From contig CAJOLZ010000004.1 of NCBI GenBank assembly GCA_905235575.1, positions 29,364 through 93,363 on the forward strand: DNA of 64,000 nt, read 5' to 3'. The DNA is from an uncultured Bacteroidaceae bacterium (lineage in GTDB: Bacteria; Bacteroidota; Bacteroidia; Bacteroidales; Bacteroidaceae). Under the pieces are notes generated by a model that saw nothing but the letters and a program-made list of their open reading frames with translations, ran no database searches and was not told where the DNA came from. Shown in pieces: positions 20,179 through 30,119 of the stretch (positions are counted from its first letter, which is position 1; every line of letters begins with the position of its first letter). A program made the translations under genes and the position numbers.

Positions 20179-20790
20179 TCAGTATCCCATGCGCGAGGTG
20201 TCGACCTCTTTCTTTTTCTTCTTCGTGAAGTTTCCGATGCGGTAGATGGCAGTGAGGGAGTAGTTGGTGTAGGGCATCCAGACGCGCATTGCGTAGTCCT
20301 GATTGGCTAATGTGGAACGGGTGTCGATGTGGGCGTTCAGGATATTCTCGCCTTGGGCCACGAGACTCCACTTGCCATCCATGGAGGTATAGCAGAGTGT
20401 GGCGTTGAGCCGCAGGAACGGGTCGATGTCGTAAACGCCCTGAATGGCCTTCGTCTGGAAGAACGGGTTGAGAATAAACTGGATGTTGTGCTTTTGGGAA
20501 AGTTTTGCCACGGCCATACCGCTGAGGATGCCGGCGAGGCTGGTGCGGTCGATGGGCAGGTCGAAGAAGTCGGTCTTGTCATGAAGGTAAAGGGCGGTGC
20601 CCATGACGTTGCCGTTGAGCCAACTGCCCACATGGAACTGCGCCGAGGCTTGCAGACCGAAGTAGTTGGAGTAGTCGAAGTTGGTCTGTTTCATCACCAC
20701 GGCCATACGGTCGGAGGGCTGATAGGCCATCTGCACGAAGTAGTCCGGCTCCAACATGGCGAAGACGGAAAAGGTCCTCAAGTATTCTCG
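20179..20790 (-). pseudogene. C-terminal remnant of an outer-membrane beta-barrel (TonB-receptor-like) protein
   Basis: About 200 residues read as the last strands of an outer membrane beta-barrel family protein (OMP_b-brl_3 type). They include FGLQASAQFHVGSWLNGNVM, LRLNATLCYTSMDGKWSLVA and the end KKKKKEVDTSRMGY. Family members are normally several hundred residues long with a plug-like N-terminus. Here the homologous part stops near 20775, and upstream codons up to 20859 look unrelated. No start codon or signal peptide fits. It is probably a 5'-truncated gene, cut in a region rich in dispersed repeats. Confidence 0.65.
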
Positions 20791-20859
20791 GTTCAAGCAT
20801 ATCACGATTCGGCTTTTAGCGCCCCGTGTCGAGGCACATCCATATATAAGACACCTCAA

Positions 20860-21025
20860 ACCTATCGATTTTTTACGGGAAAAGCAACTTTTTGTTACTT
20901 TATCTTGTTACAGAACCTTCCCGCATTGGGCATATTTCGGCAACAGCGTGTACCATTATATATTCATGCGCGTGCGAGCGCGACAAATGGGGTTGAGGTC
21001 AGGCCCTCGGCATGGGGTTGTGTGA
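20860..21025. other. Intergenic stretch with no recognised feature
   Basis: AT-rich then GC-rich sequence between the beta-barrel remnant and hairpin element 4. No gene or signal could be supported. It may hold decayed upstream parts of the truncated receptor gene. Confidence 0.4.
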
Positions 21026-21127
21026 CGCACTGCGGTGCGTGCCATGTCGCAGCACGGTGCGCAGGCTGTCGCAGCGTGGTGCGTTGCCCGTCGCAGCACG
21101 GTGCGTCGTACGTCGCCGCTTGGCTTT
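21026..21127 (+). repeat. Modular hairpin element (family A), copy 4, right-arm array
   Basis: A degenerate left arm, loop ccat, then right arms at 21046, 21068, 21090 and (degenerate) 21112. Spacing is exactly 22 bp, with linkers caggct, ttgccc and tcgtac. No T-tract follows. This is the only copy dominated by right arms. Confidence 0.85.
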
Positions 21128-21159
21128 GCCGCTTCTGCCCACGTTAATGTGGTGCATTT

Positions 21160-21290
21160 TTAACCCGAATCGGTCTTTGAGATTTATGTCAGAGTGACAG
21201 ATGCCGCAAGAGTTGTTATTATGACATAAAAAGGCTTCTCATTCAAAAGTAAAGTCACTTTTGTCGACCTTATGAGCGATTTGGGTTTAA
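21160..21290 (+). repeat. Dispersed repeat family B, complete copy with inverted ends
   Basis: Left end TTAACCCGAATCGGTC and right end GAGCGATTTGGGTTTAA are imperfect inverted repeats bounding 131 bp. The inner 90 bp match positions 8-98. An internal hairpin (CAAAAGT paired with ACTTTTG) is visible. There is no transposase, so it is MITE-like. Confidence 0.6.
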
Positions 21291-21367
21291 CATTTCCATC
21301 GCGGTCGGTCGAAAAAAAACATGGCATATACAATAAATAAAGGAGCGAGTGCGTTATTTAGGTTAGG

Positions 21368-22306
21368 ATGAAAAGACTGCTCTGGATAGGTATGCTGCTG
21401 GCCTGCCTGACGGCAAAGGCGCAATTCGACGTGGCGTTCACCAACTCATGGGCGCTACAGTCGTACTACAATCCTGCGGCAACAGGTGTAGACGGTCTGC
21501 TGAATGTTCAGGGCGCCTACAGCATGCAGATGGTTGGATTCGACGACGCACCGGCCACGATGCTGGCAAGCGTCGACCTTCCGGCATTCTTCCTCGGCCC
21601 CAACCACGGCATGGGTGTGGTTTTCGTGAACGACAAGGCAGCGGCCTTCACTACGAAACGAATCTGCATTCAGTATGCCTATCACCAGAAGTTATGGCGC
21701 GGACGGCTGAGCGGCGGTGTGCGGGTCGGACTGCTGAACGAGGGCTTCGACGGCACAAAGCTGGATGTCATAACCCCTGGCGACCCAGCCTTCGCCACAA
21801 GCCAAGCCACGGGCAACGCCTTCGACTTCGATGCAGGTCTGCGCTACACCTACAAGGAACTCTGGTATGCCGGAGTGTGCATGCAGCACTGCATGAGCCC
21901 GACGATGACGCTGGGCGATGAGAAGCGCTACGAGATAAATGTGGACCCGCTCTATGTGGCCACGGGCGGATACATCTACCACTTCCGCCAACCACAATTT
22001 GCGCTGCATACGGATGCCATACTGCGGACCGACCTCTCGACGTGGCGCGGCGACCTGACAGCCCGTCTGACCTACGACGGCAACAAGGGGAAAATGTACG
22101 GCGGAGTGATGTATAGTCCCACCTACAGCGCCGCAGTCCTGCTGGGATTCAACTTCCACGGCGTAAACATCGGCTACTCGTACGAAATGTATACCACAGG
22201 CATCGGCGCCCTGCACGGCACACACGAACTGGTGCTGGGCTATCAGACCGACCTGAACCTGTTCAAGAAAGGAAAGAACCTGCACAAGAGTGTGCGGCTA
22301 CTATAA
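21368..22306 (+). CDS. porP: T9SS outer-membrane protein PorP/SprF
   Basis: A 312-residue beta-barrel protein with signal peptide (MKRLLWIGMLLACLTAKAQF). The opening FTNSWALQSYYNPAATGVDG is the PorP/SprF hallmark, and the rest alternates beta strands with aromatic girdles. In T9SS, PorP-type proteins sit in the outer membrane with the secretion or attachment machinery. It is first in the operon porP-gldK-gldL-gldM-gldN, which makes the assignment secure despite low general sequence conservation. Confidence 0.9.
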   Translation: MKRLLWIGMLLACLTAKAQFDVAFTNSWALQSYYNPAATGVDGLLNVQGAYSMQMVGFDDAPATMLASVDLPAFFLGPNHGMGVVFVNDKAAAFTTKRICIQYAYHQKLWRGRLSGGVRVGLLNEGFDGTKLDVITPGDPAFATSQATGNAFDFDAGLRYTYKELWYAGVCMQHCMSPTMTLGDEKRYEINVDPLYVATGGYIYHFRQPQFALHTDAILRTDLSTWRGDLTARLTYDGNKGKMYGGVMYSPTYSAAVLLGFNFHGVNIGYSYEMYTTGIGALHGTHELVLGYQTDLNLFKKGKNLHKSVRLL

Positions 22307-22335
22307 ACATTTTGACCAAGAACAAAACGTAAAGT

Positions 22336-23817
22336 ATGAAGACAAAAAGTCTGTTAATAGTGATGACTGCACTGTGCTGCCTGATACTGACGGGCTGCAT
22401 GGGGGCGTCATCGTCGGCTAACGCCACGGGCGGAGAACTCATTGGCGTGAAAGGTTCGGCCTACAACGAACCTACGCCCTACGGCATGGTGCCCGTGCAC
22501 AAAGGCTCGCTCAAGGTGGGTCTCGAAGCCAACGACACCCTGTGGGGTGCCGACTTCCCACTGCGCGAGATCAGCGTAGACGGATTCTGGATGGACGAAA
22601 AGGAAATCAGCAATGCCAAATACCGCCAGTTTGTATATTGGGTGCGTGACAGCATCATCCGCGAACGACTGGCCGACGCCGTCGACGAGACATACAGGAT
22701 TGAGATGGACAAGGAGGGCAACCCCATCACGCCCCACCTGAACTGGAGCAAGGCCATTCCCTGGAAACGCGCCAACGAGGACGAACTGGAAATCATCGAA
22801 AGCCTCTACGTGATTCATCCCATCGACGGAACGAAGATGCTCGACGCAAGCCAGCTGAACTATCGCTACGAAATCTATGACTACGCCGCAGCTGCACAGC
22901 GCAAATATCGTCTGAATCCCGAAGAACGCGACCTGAACACCGACCACGCCGTGAGCAACGAGGAGGTGATGATAAGCAAAGATACTGCTTGGATTGACGA
23001 CGACGGAAAGATAGTTCGCGAGACCATCACAAGACCGCTCTCCGGACCTTGGGACTTCCTGAACACCTACATCGTGAACGTCTATCCCGACACGACATGC
23101 TGGGTGAACGACTTCCCCAACGCCGACAACGAACGATACATGAAACTCTACTTCTCGAACCCAGCCTACGACGACTATCCTGTGGTGGGCGTATCGTGGG
23201 AGCAGGCCAACGCATTCTGCGCCTGGCGCACCGACTTCCTCATCAAGGGTCTGGGCAACTATGCAAAGCAGATTCAGCGCTTCCGCCTGCCGAGCGAGAT
23301 TGAATGGGAGTTTGCTGCCCGCGGCAAAGAGGGCAACCCCTTCCCCTGGGAAAGCGAAGACGTGAAGAGCAACAAGGGATGCTTCTACGCAAACTTCAAG
23401 CCCGACCGAGGGAACTATACACTGGACGGCAGCCTCATCACCAGCAAGTGCGGCATATTCAGCGCCAACAGCAACGGACTCTATGACATGGCCGGCAACG
23501 TGGCAGAATGGACCAGCACCATCTATACAGAAGCCGGTGTGGAGAGCATGAGCGACATGAACCCCGAACTGAGGTACAACGCCGCAAAGGAAGACCCCTA
23601 TCGACTGAAGAAGAAGAGTGTGCGCGGCGGCTCGTGGAAAGACCCCGAGAGCATGATTCGCAGTGCCTGGCGTGCCTATGAATATCAGAACCAACCGCGA
23701 TGCTACGTCGGTTTCCGTTGTGTGCGCACCATGGTGAACGACAAGGGAGGCAACGTCGGGAAAGGCAGTAAAGGCCAAAAGACATCGACAGCCAGCGCAC
23801 GAAAAGAACGCCGATAG
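22336..23817 (+). CDS. gldK: T9SS lipoprotein GldK/PorK
   Basis: A 493-residue lipoprotein (MKTKSLLIVMTALCCLILTG then Cys). It has a formylglycine-generating-enzyme-like SUMF1 fold: EPTPYGMVPVHKGS, VDGFWMDEKEISNAKYRQFV, PVVGVSWEQANAFCAWR, FRLPSEIEWEFAARG, MAGNVAEWTS and CYVGFRCVRTM. Catalytic function of the fold is not expected; in T9SS, PorK forms a periplasmic ring with PorN under the outer membrane. A basic C-terminal tail ends the protein. It follows porP after 29 nt. Confidence 0.95.
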   Translation: MKTKSLLIVMTALCCLILTGCMGASSSANATGGELIGVKGSAYNEPTPYGMVPVHKGSLKVGLEANDTLWGADFPLREISVDGFWMDEKEISNAKYRQFVYWVRDSIIRERLADAVDETYRIEMDKEGNPITPHLNWSKAIPWKRANEDELEIIESLYVIHPIDGTKMLDASQLNYRYEIYDYAAAAQRKYRLNPEERDLNTDHAVSNEEVMISKDTAWIDDDGKIVRETITRPLSGPWDFLNTYIVNVYPDTTCWVNDFPNADNERYMKLYFSNPAYDDYPVVGVSWEQANAFCAWRTDFLIKGLGNYAKQIQRFRLPSEIEWEFAARGKEGNPFPWESEDVKSNKGCFYANFKPDRGNYTLDGSLITSKCGIFSANSNGLYDMAGNVAEWTSTIYTEAGVESMSDMNPELRYNAAKEDPYRLKKKSVRGGSWKDPESMIRSAWRAYEYQNQPRCYVGFRCVRTMVNDKGGNVGKGSKGQKTSTASARKERR

Positions 23818-23862
23818 GCCATATCAAAGACAACATTAAACCGAAAACAGTAAATACACATC

Positions 23863-24744
23863 ATGAATCCCATAATCAAATTGCAGAAGTGGATGGACTC
23901 TCCGGCAGGCCAGATATTTATGAACTATGCCTACAGCTGGGGTGCAGCCATCGTCGTCTTAGGTGCATTGTTCAAGCTGACACACATCCCCGGAGCCAAC
24001 GAGATATTGTTTGTCAGTATGATGACCGAAGTGCTGGTATTCTTCATTTCCGGTTTCGAGAAGCCCTATGATAAATACAGCGAAAAAGATGAAAACGCAG
24101 GCGGAGGCCAGACTGTGGTTGTGGCAGGCGGCGGAACTCCGTTGCCCGAGGGTGCCGAAGTTCCTCAAGGTCCCATCGTAATCGGTGGAGGAGCACCTGT
24201 TGTGGGTGGCGGTACAACCATCATCGGCGGTGGAGCTACCGGAGCCATCGGAGGCAACATCGACCCCGAAGCATTGGCAGCAGGCACAGGGTTAAGTGCA
24301 GCTGCAGCAAATCTGGCAGCAGCAGGCCAGGCCGCAGCCGAGGCACAACTGGCATTGAGCCAGCTGAACGGCGGAGGTGCAGGCATCGACCCCAACAGCA
24401 TCAAGGCCACCGACCCGCAGGCCATCGAAGAAGCCGTCACAAACTATGCAAAGGAACTAACCGAACTGACCGAGGTGCTGGTGCGCGTCAAGGAACAGGC
24501 TGCCCGCATGAGCACCGACAGCGAAGAGATGGAAAACCTGAACCGCACACTGACAGGCATCGCTACGGTGTACGAACTGCAGCTGCGTAACATCAGCAAA
24601 CAGGTGAGCACCATCGAACAAATTGACGAGCAGACACGCCGCATGGCACAGCAGATAGAAGAACTGAACAATGTCTATGCACGCATGATAAAAGCTCTGA
24701 CGGTGAACATGGGCCCGAACATCGCCACCAACGAAGAGTCTTAA
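23863..24744 (+). CDS. gldL: T9SS inner-membrane motor protein GldL/PorL
   Basis: A 293-residue protein with two N-terminal membrane helices (FMNYAYSWGAAIVVLGALF and ILFVSMMTEVLVFFISGFE). The second holds the conserved Glu thought to carry protons in the GldLM motor. A Gly/Ala-rich linker (about residues 82-180) and a C-terminal coiled coil (LTEVLVRVKEQAARM to EELNNVYARM) follow. PorL and PorM form the proton-powered motor of T9SS. The unusually glycine-rich linker is notable. Confidence 0.94.
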   Translation: MNPIIKLQKWMDSPAGQIFMNYAYSWGAAIVVLGALFKLTHIPGANEILFVSMMTEVLVFFISGFEKPYDKYSEKDENAGGGQTVVVAGGGTPLPEGAEVPQGPIVIGGGAPVVGGGTTIIGGGATGAIGGNIDPEALAAGTGLSAAAANLAAAGQAAAEAQLALSQLNGGGAGIDPNSIKATDPQAIEEAVTNYAKELTELTEVLVRVKEQAARMSTDSEEMENLNRTLTGIATVYELQLRNISKQVSTIEQIDEQTRRMAQQIEELNNVYARMIKALTVNMGPNIATNEES

Positions 24745-24786
24745 CGCAACACCCGAACCACTCACACTTAATCCGAATTTAAGGAG

Positions 24787-26352
24787 ATGCCAATAAAGAA
24801 GAAACGGGTCTCGCCCCGCCAAAAGATGATAAACCTGATGTACTTGGTCTTGCTGGCCATGCTCGCCCTCAATGTGTCGAGCGACGTACTGAATGGTTTC
24901 TCGCTGGTCTCGGACGGACTCAATAAATCCACCCAGAACGCCAATCAGGTGAACCAAGGCATCTACGCAGAGTTTGAACAGCAGATGAAGTCAAACCCTA
25001 CGAAGGTGAAGCAATGGTATGACAAGGCACAATACGTGCGCAGCATCAGCGACTCGCTCTATAACCTGTCGGAAGATCTGAAGGTGGCGATCGTGAAAAA
25101 AAGCGATGGAAAGGATGGCGATGTGGAGAATATCAAGAACCGCGAAGACCTGGAGGCCAGTACACAGGTGATGCTGGCACCCGGAAAGGGACGCGGTGCA
25201 GAACTGTACAAGCGCATCAACAACTATCGCGAGCAGATTATCACGATGGTGACCGACGAGAAGAAACGCGAAATCATCAGCAGCAACCTGAGCACCGAGC
25301 TGCCACAAAAAGCACGTCTGCTGGGCAAGAACTGGCAGGAATACATGTTCGAGAACATGCCCACAGCTGCTGCCGTCACACTGCTCACAAAGCTGCAGAG
25401 CGACGTACGCTATGCCGAAGGCGAAGTGCTTCACAACCTGATTAGCAACGTCGACGTAAAGGATATCCGTGTGAACTTGCTCGATGCCTACGTCATCCCC
25501 AATTCGCAGACCATAGTGCAAGGCGGACGATTCACGGCACAAATCTTCATGGCTGCCGTCGACACCACACGTCGCCCCACCATCTACGTAGGTGGCAAGG
25601 AGATAAAGAGCGAGAAAGGCATATACGAAACCGTGTGCAACTCAACGGGCGACTTCTCTCTGAACGGATACATCGAGATGGTAGACGGTTCTGGAGAGAC
25701 CGTGCGCCGCGACTTCTCGCAGAAATACACCGTAGTGGCACCCAGTGCGACGGTCAGTGCCGACATCATGAATGTTCTCTACGCAGGATATGACAACCCG
25801 ATGAGTGTCAGCGTACCAGGTGTTCCGCGCAACCAGATAACCTGCACAATGACTGGTGGCTCACTCACCCCGAAGGGCGACGGACACTTCATAGCCCGTC
25901 CCAGCAACCCTGGCGAGAATGCAGTCATCACCGTACATGCCCAGCACGACGGCCGTAGCCAGGAGATGGGCAAGTTCACCTTCCGCGTCCGTAAACTGCC
26001 CGACCCGAAGGCATTCATTGCCTATGCCGATGCAAACGGTGGCGAGGAGCACTTTGACGGAGGCGGACTGAGCAAGCAAATACTGATGAATACCGACGGC
26101 ATCGGAGCTGCCATCGACGATGGTCTGCTGAATATCTCGTTCCAAGTGCTGGGCTTCGAGACCGTCTTCTACGATGCCATGGGTAACGCAGTTCCCTACA
26201 AGAGCAACGGAGCACACTTCTCCGACCAGCAAAAAGGACAGATGCGCGGTTTGGCACGCAACAAACGATTCTATATCACGAACGTCCAGGCCAAAGGTCC
26301 CGACGGCATTGACCGTACGCTCTCGGGAGCCATGGAAGTCATCATCAAGTAA
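24787..26352 (+). CDS. gldM: T9SS motor protein GldM/PorM
   Basis: A 521-residue protein with one N-terminal membrane helix (KMINLMYLVLLAMLALNVS) and four periplasmic domains of mainly helical then beta structure (for example VVAPSATVSADIMNVLYAGY and VRKLPDPKAFI). It spans the periplasm to the PorK/PorN ring and couples the PorL motor to secretion. Length is normal. It follows gldL by 42 nt with AAGGAG before the ATG. Confidence 0.95.
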   Translation: MPIKKKRVSPRQKMINLMYLVLLAMLALNVSSDVLNGFSLVSDGLNKSTQNANQVNQGIYAEFEQQMKSNPTKVKQWYDKAQYVRSISDSLYNLSEDLKVAIVKKSDGKDGDVENIKNREDLEASTQVMLAPGKGRGAELYKRINNYREQIITMVTDEKKREIISSNLSTELPQKARLLGKNWQEYMFENMPTAAAVTLLTKLQSDVRYAEGEVLHNLISNVDVKDIRVNLLDAYVIPNSQTIVQGGRFTAQIFMAAVDTTRRPTIYVGGKEIKSEKGIYETVCNSTGDFSLNGYIEMVDGSGETVRRDFSQKYTVVAPSATVSADIMNVLYAGYDNPMSVSVPGVPRNQITCTMTGGSLTPKGDGHFIARPSNPGENAVITVHAQHDGRSQEMGKFTFRVRKLPDPKAFIAYADANGGEEHFDGGGLSKQILMNTDGIGAAIDDGLLNISFQVLGFETVFYDAMGNAVPYKSNGAHFSDQQKGQMRGLARNKRFYITNVQAKGPDGIDRTLSGAMEVIIK

Positions 26353-26382
26353 ACAAATGTGCATATCAAAAAATACCGTAAT

Positions 26383-27441
26383 ATGAAACGTTTTCTCCTG
26401 ATCATAATGGTGCTTACGGCCATTGCCACTACTGCCAGTGCCCAGCCCACCAAGCGCCGCGTGACCACCAGTACGGCTGCAGCGACGTCGCGCACCACCA
26501 CGCAGACCGCCAACGACCGTGCTGCGTTGCAGTTCCCCACAGCGGCCTCTATGCCCGACGACGTTGTATGGAAGCGAGACATCTATCGTCAGCTCGACCT
26601 GATGAAAGACAAGAACGCGCCCATGTACTATCCCGTAGAGCCCGTGGGAAGACAGGTGAACCTCTTCACCTATCTCTTCCGTCTCGTACTCACGGGACGT
26701 GTGACAGCATACGCATACAAGCTCGACGGAAACGAGTCGTTCGAGGACAAAGACAAGCTCGAAGTGAAAGACCTGCTGGAGCGATATAGCATCTTCTATG
26801 AGGAGGACGAGAACGGCAAGATCAACGTGGCCGACAGCGATGTGCCCAGTGCCGAGACAACACGCTACTACCTGAAGGAGAGTGTCTACCTGGACCAGCG
26901 CACAGGCACGTTCTCCACCAAAGTCACAGCCCTCTGCCCCATTCTGATACGCAACGACGGCTACTCCGAGGTCGAAGAAGACGAGAGTGACGGCACGTCA
27001 TATCCCCTTTTCTGGGTGAAATACGAGGACATCGCTCCTTACCTGACACGCCTCCCCATGATGGCCAGCAACCTCAACAACGTCTCCAACATGACGGCCG
27101 ACGACTTCTTCACCATGAATCGCTACGAGGGTAAGATTTACAAGACCAACAACCTGCAGGGCAGGATGCTCGCCAACTATTGCGAGAACGATTCAGCCAT
27201 GACGGTAGAGCAACTGAAGATTGAGAAACAGCTCACCGACTTTGAGGAGGGTGTTTGGGGGCATCGCGACGAACCGACCGACAGCACAGCCACCGTAGTG
27301 GTTGCCAAGAAGAGCAAGACACCCACCAAGACCACCGACACCACCAACGACACATCCAGCAGCCGTCGACGCACTGGCAGCGCTTCGTCTTCGAAGAGCT
27401 CAAGCGCACCCACAGTCAGCGCACGTCGGCAGCGCCGATGA
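26383..27441 (+). CDS. gldN: T9SS ring protein GldN/PorN
   Basis: A 352-residue periplasmic protein. The start MKRFLLIIMVLTAIATTASA gives a signal peptide, so I preferred 26383 over 26359. Core motifs are VVWKRDIYRQLDLMKDKNAP, YLFRLVLTGRVTAYAY and MTADDFFTMNRYEGKIYKTN. A Ser/Thr/Arg-rich tail follows position 27290. With PorK it forms the 32-36-subunit ring of T9SS. Its TGA overlaps the priA ATG (ATGA), an unusual coupling of secretion with replication restart. Confidence 0.94.
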   Translation: MKRFLLIIMVLTAIATTASAQPTKRRVTTSTAAATSRTTTQTANDRAALQFPTAASMPDDVVWKRDIYRQLDLMKDKNAPMYYPVEPVGRQVNLFTYLFRLVLTGRVTAYAYKLDGNESFEDKDKLEVKDLLERYSIFYEEDENGKINVADSDVPSAETTRYYLKESVYLDQRTGTFSTKVTALCPILIRNDGYSEVEEDESDGTSYPLFWVKYEDIAPYLTRLPMMASNLNNVSNMTADDFFTMNRYEGKIYKTNNLQGRMLANYCENDSAMTVEQLKIEKQLTDFEEGVWGHRDEPTDSTATVVVAKKSKTPTKTTDTTNDTSSSRRRTGSASSSKSSSAPTVSARRQRR

Positions 27442-29912
27442 GTCCACGATTTGCCGACGTCATACCCCCTTTGCCTGTCGACGGCACCTACACCTACACC
27501 CTGCCCGCCGAGCTTTCGTCTCGTGTACGGGTAGGGTGTCGTGTTATTGTGCCCTTCGGTGCCCGACGTTTCTACAGCGCCATCGTGCTGCGCCTTCACG
27601 ACGAAGAACCGTCCTACCCCACCAAGGAAGTCATGGAACTGCTCGACTCAGAGCCCGTGGTGCTGCCACAGCAACTGCGCCTCTGGCAGTGGATTGCCGA
27701 CTACTATCTCTGCACGCTGGCCGAAGTGAGCCGGGCCGCTCTGCCCGGCGGACTGCGGCTGGAGAGTGAGAGCCGCGTCACACTGGCGCCCGACTTCGTA
27801 CCCACCACACAACTCACGCCCAACGAGCAACGCCTCATCAGCCTTCTTGCCGATACCACACACATGCAAATAGGCCAGTTGCAGAAGGAAAGCAGCATAC
27901 GCAACATACTCACACCCGTCAAGCACCTTCTCGACATGGGCGCAATCGTCATGCACGAGGAAGTGCGACGCACCTACAAGCCCAAGACAATTGCCTGCGT
28001 ACGTCTGTCCGAGGATTATTTCGACGAAAGTCAGCTCGCCCTCGTCACACAGACGCTCCGCCGCTCGCCGGCCCAAGCCCGGCTGCTACAGACCTATGCG
28101 CAGCTGAGCCAACTCGCCTCCGCACTGGCCATGCGCGACATGCAGATGCTCCACGAGGTCACACGGCAGCAACTTCTGGCCGCCACCGGCAGCACCCCAG
28201 CCACCCTCAACAACCTGCGCAGCCGAGGCATACTGAAGGAATACCTGAAGAACGTGTCCCGTCACGACATCAGCGACGAGACCGCCCAGGCACCCACGCC
28301 ACAGCTCAGCCCTACCCAGCAGCAGGCGCTCGACGACATACACCGCCAGTGGCAGGACCACAGCGTATGCCTCCTGCACGGCGTCACAGGCAGCGGCAAG
28401 ACTGAAATATACATCCACCTCATACAGGAAGCCCTCGACCGCGGACAGCAAGTGCTCTACATGCTCCCCGAGATAGCCCTCACCGTGCAGCTCACCGAAC
28501 GCCTGCGCCGCGTTTTCGGGAACCGTCTCGGCGTCTTCCACTCGCGATATCCCGACGCCGAGCGCGTAGAAGTCTATCAGAAACAACTCACTTCCACGCC
28601 CTACGACATCATCGTGGGCGTCCGCAGCAGCGTCTTCCTGCCCTTCCAGCGTCTGGGACTCCTCATTATCGACGAAGAACACGAGACCAGCTACAAGCAG
28701 CAGGAGCCGGCTCCGCGATATCATGCCCGCAACGCCGCCCTCGTACTCGCAGCACAGGTGGGAGCCCGCGCCCTCCTCGGAACAGCCACACCCAGCCTCG
28801 AGAGCTATCACAACGCGCAAACCGGAAAATACGGACTCGTGACCCTCTCCACACGCTTCGGACACGCCATTCTGCCGCGGATACAGGTGGTGGACACCGC
28901 CGAGGCCCGCCGCAAGAAACTCATGCGAGGCCCCCTCAGCCCACAACTCAGGGAGCAGATAGGCCAAGCACTGGAGCACAACCAGCAGGTGATTCTCTTC
29001 CAGAACCGACGCGGCTACGCCCCCATGCTCGAGTGCAACCCCTGCGGATGGGTTCCGCGCTGCACCAGATGCGACGTAACCCTCACACTCCACCGTAGCC
29101 AGCACGCCCTCACCTGCCACTACTGCGGCGCTACCTATCCCATCCCCATCGTCTGCCCCAACTGCCAGAGCCGCGAATTCCGCACCATCGGCTACGGCAC
29201 CGAACGCATCGAAGACTGTCTGCACGAACTCTTTCCACAGGCACGCATAGCACGCATGGACCTCGACACCACACGCACACGCACCGCCTACGAACAACTG
29301 CTCACCGACTTTCAGCAGGGACACACCGACATACTCGTAGGCACACAAATGGTGGCCAAGGGGCTCGACTTCCAGCACGTCACCCTCGTAGGCATCCTCA
29401 GCGCCAACACACTCCTCTCCATGCCCGACTTCCGAAGCCACGAACGAGCATTCCAGATGATGGAGCAAGTGGCCGGACGCGCCGGACGACACAGCCAGCC
29501 CGGCACCGTAATACTCCAGACCACCGACCCCGAAGACCCCGTCATAGACCAAGTGGTGAGGCACGACTACCAGGCCATGTACGACACACAGATGGAGGAG
29601 CGCCAACTCTTCAACTACCCCCCAAACTGCCGCATCATCTACGTCTTTCTGAAACACCGCGATGCCGCCACCGTGCAACGCCTGGCCGACGAAGCCGCCG
29701 CACAGATGCAACGCATCTTCGGTCCGCGCGCCCTGGGTCCCCACACCCCCGCCGTGGCACGCATACAACAGATGCACATACGCCAGATCCTGCTCAAGAT
29801 AGAGCTGCAGGCATCCATGAAAGAAGTGCGGCTCAGGCTCCGCCAACTCCAGGCCAACCTGCTGGCACAGCCCGCCTACAAAACCGCCCAGATTTACTAC
29901 GACGTAGACTGA
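27438..29912 (+). CDS. priA: Primosomal protein N' (replication restart helicase PriA)
   Basis: An 824-residue SF2 helicase that reloads the replisome at stalled forks. The start MSPRFADVIPPLPVDGTYTY overlaps gldN by 4 nt; a longer frame inside gldN lacks family sequence. Walker A is GVTGSGKTEIYIHL near residue 315 and the DEEH box is LIIDEEHETSYKQ. A zinc-binding domain has Cys pairs in CNPCGWVPRCTRC, CHYCGATYP and CPNCQ. A helicase C-terminal domain (GTQMVAKGLDFQHVTLVGI) completes it. It ends at hairpin element 5. Confidence 0.96.
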   Translation: MSPRFADVIPPLPVDGTYTYTLPAELSSRVRVGCRVIVPFGARRFYSAIVLRLHDEEPSYPTKEVMELLDSEPVVLPQQLRLWQWIADYYLCTLAEVSRAALPGGLRLESESRVTLAPDFVPTTQLTPNEQRLISLLADTTHMQIGQLQKESSIRNILTPVKHLLDMGAIVMHEEVRRTYKPKTIACVRLSEDYFDESQLALVTQTLRRSPAQARLLQTYAQLSQLASALAMRDMQMLHEVTRQQLLAATGSTPATLNNLRSRGILKEYLKNVSRHDISDETAQAPTPQLSPTQQQALDDIHRQWQDHSVCLLHGVTGSGKTEIYIHLIQEALDRGQQVLYMLPEIALTVQLTERLRRVFGNRLGVFHSRYPDAERVEVYQKQLTSTPYDIIVGVRSSVFLPFQRLGLLIIDEEHETSYKQQEPAPRYHARNAALVLAAQVGARALLGTATPSLESYHNAQTGKYGLVTLSTRFGHAILPRIQVVDTAEARRKKLMRGPLSPQLREQIGQALEHNQQVILFQNRRGYAPMLECNPCGWVPRCTRCDVTLTLHRSQHALTCHYCGATYPIPIVCPNCQSREFRTIGYGTERIEDCLHELFPQARIARMDLDTTRTRTAYEQLLTDFQQGHTDILVGTQMVAKGLDFQHVTLVGILSANTLLSMPDFRSHERAFQMMEQVAGRAGRHSQPGTVILQTTDPEDPVIDQVVRHDYQAMYDTQMEERQLFNYPPNCRIIYVFLKHRDAATVQRLADEAAAQMQRIFGPRALGPHTPAVARIQQMHIRQILLKIELQASMKEVRLRLRQLQANLLAQPAYKTAQIYYDVD

Positions 29913-29943
29913 CGTCACCTCCCCGCAAGACACCTCCCGGAAA

Positions 29944-30027
29944 CACACCACGCTTCTGCGCCCGACGCACCGTGGTGCGACAGCCTGCGCAGCGTGGTGC
30001 GACGCCCGTCGCACCACAGTGCGTTTT
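29944..30027 (+). repeat. Modular hairpin element (family A), copy 5; left boundary of CRISPR-Cas island
   Basis: Three left arms with 6-nt linkers, loop gccc, a right arm and TTTT. Positions 29941-30026 match 36911-36996 at 83 of 86 bases, including the otherwise variable linkers. It may also terminate priA. Confidence 0.9.
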
Positions 30028-30101
30028 CACCCCCATCCAACCAAGACAATCCGTGTCAGCATATTTTCCCATGGAGACACCTCTGTAGTAAAAAACTTTT
30101 G

Positions 30102-30109
30102 TATCTTTG
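30102..30109 (+). promoter_or_regulatory. Candidate -7 box for the cas operon
   Basis: TATCTTTG, with no clear -33 box. Initiation near 30115 would give a leader of about 135 nt to cas9 that is complementary to the whole predicted tracrRNA. Confidence 0.45.
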
Positions 30110-30119
30110 CATGGAGAAA

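Noticed and set aside
28086..30017. 643-codon open frame antisense to priA
   Set aside because: It lies wholly opposite priA, has no family-like sequence, and results from GC-skewed codon use; priA has full motifs.
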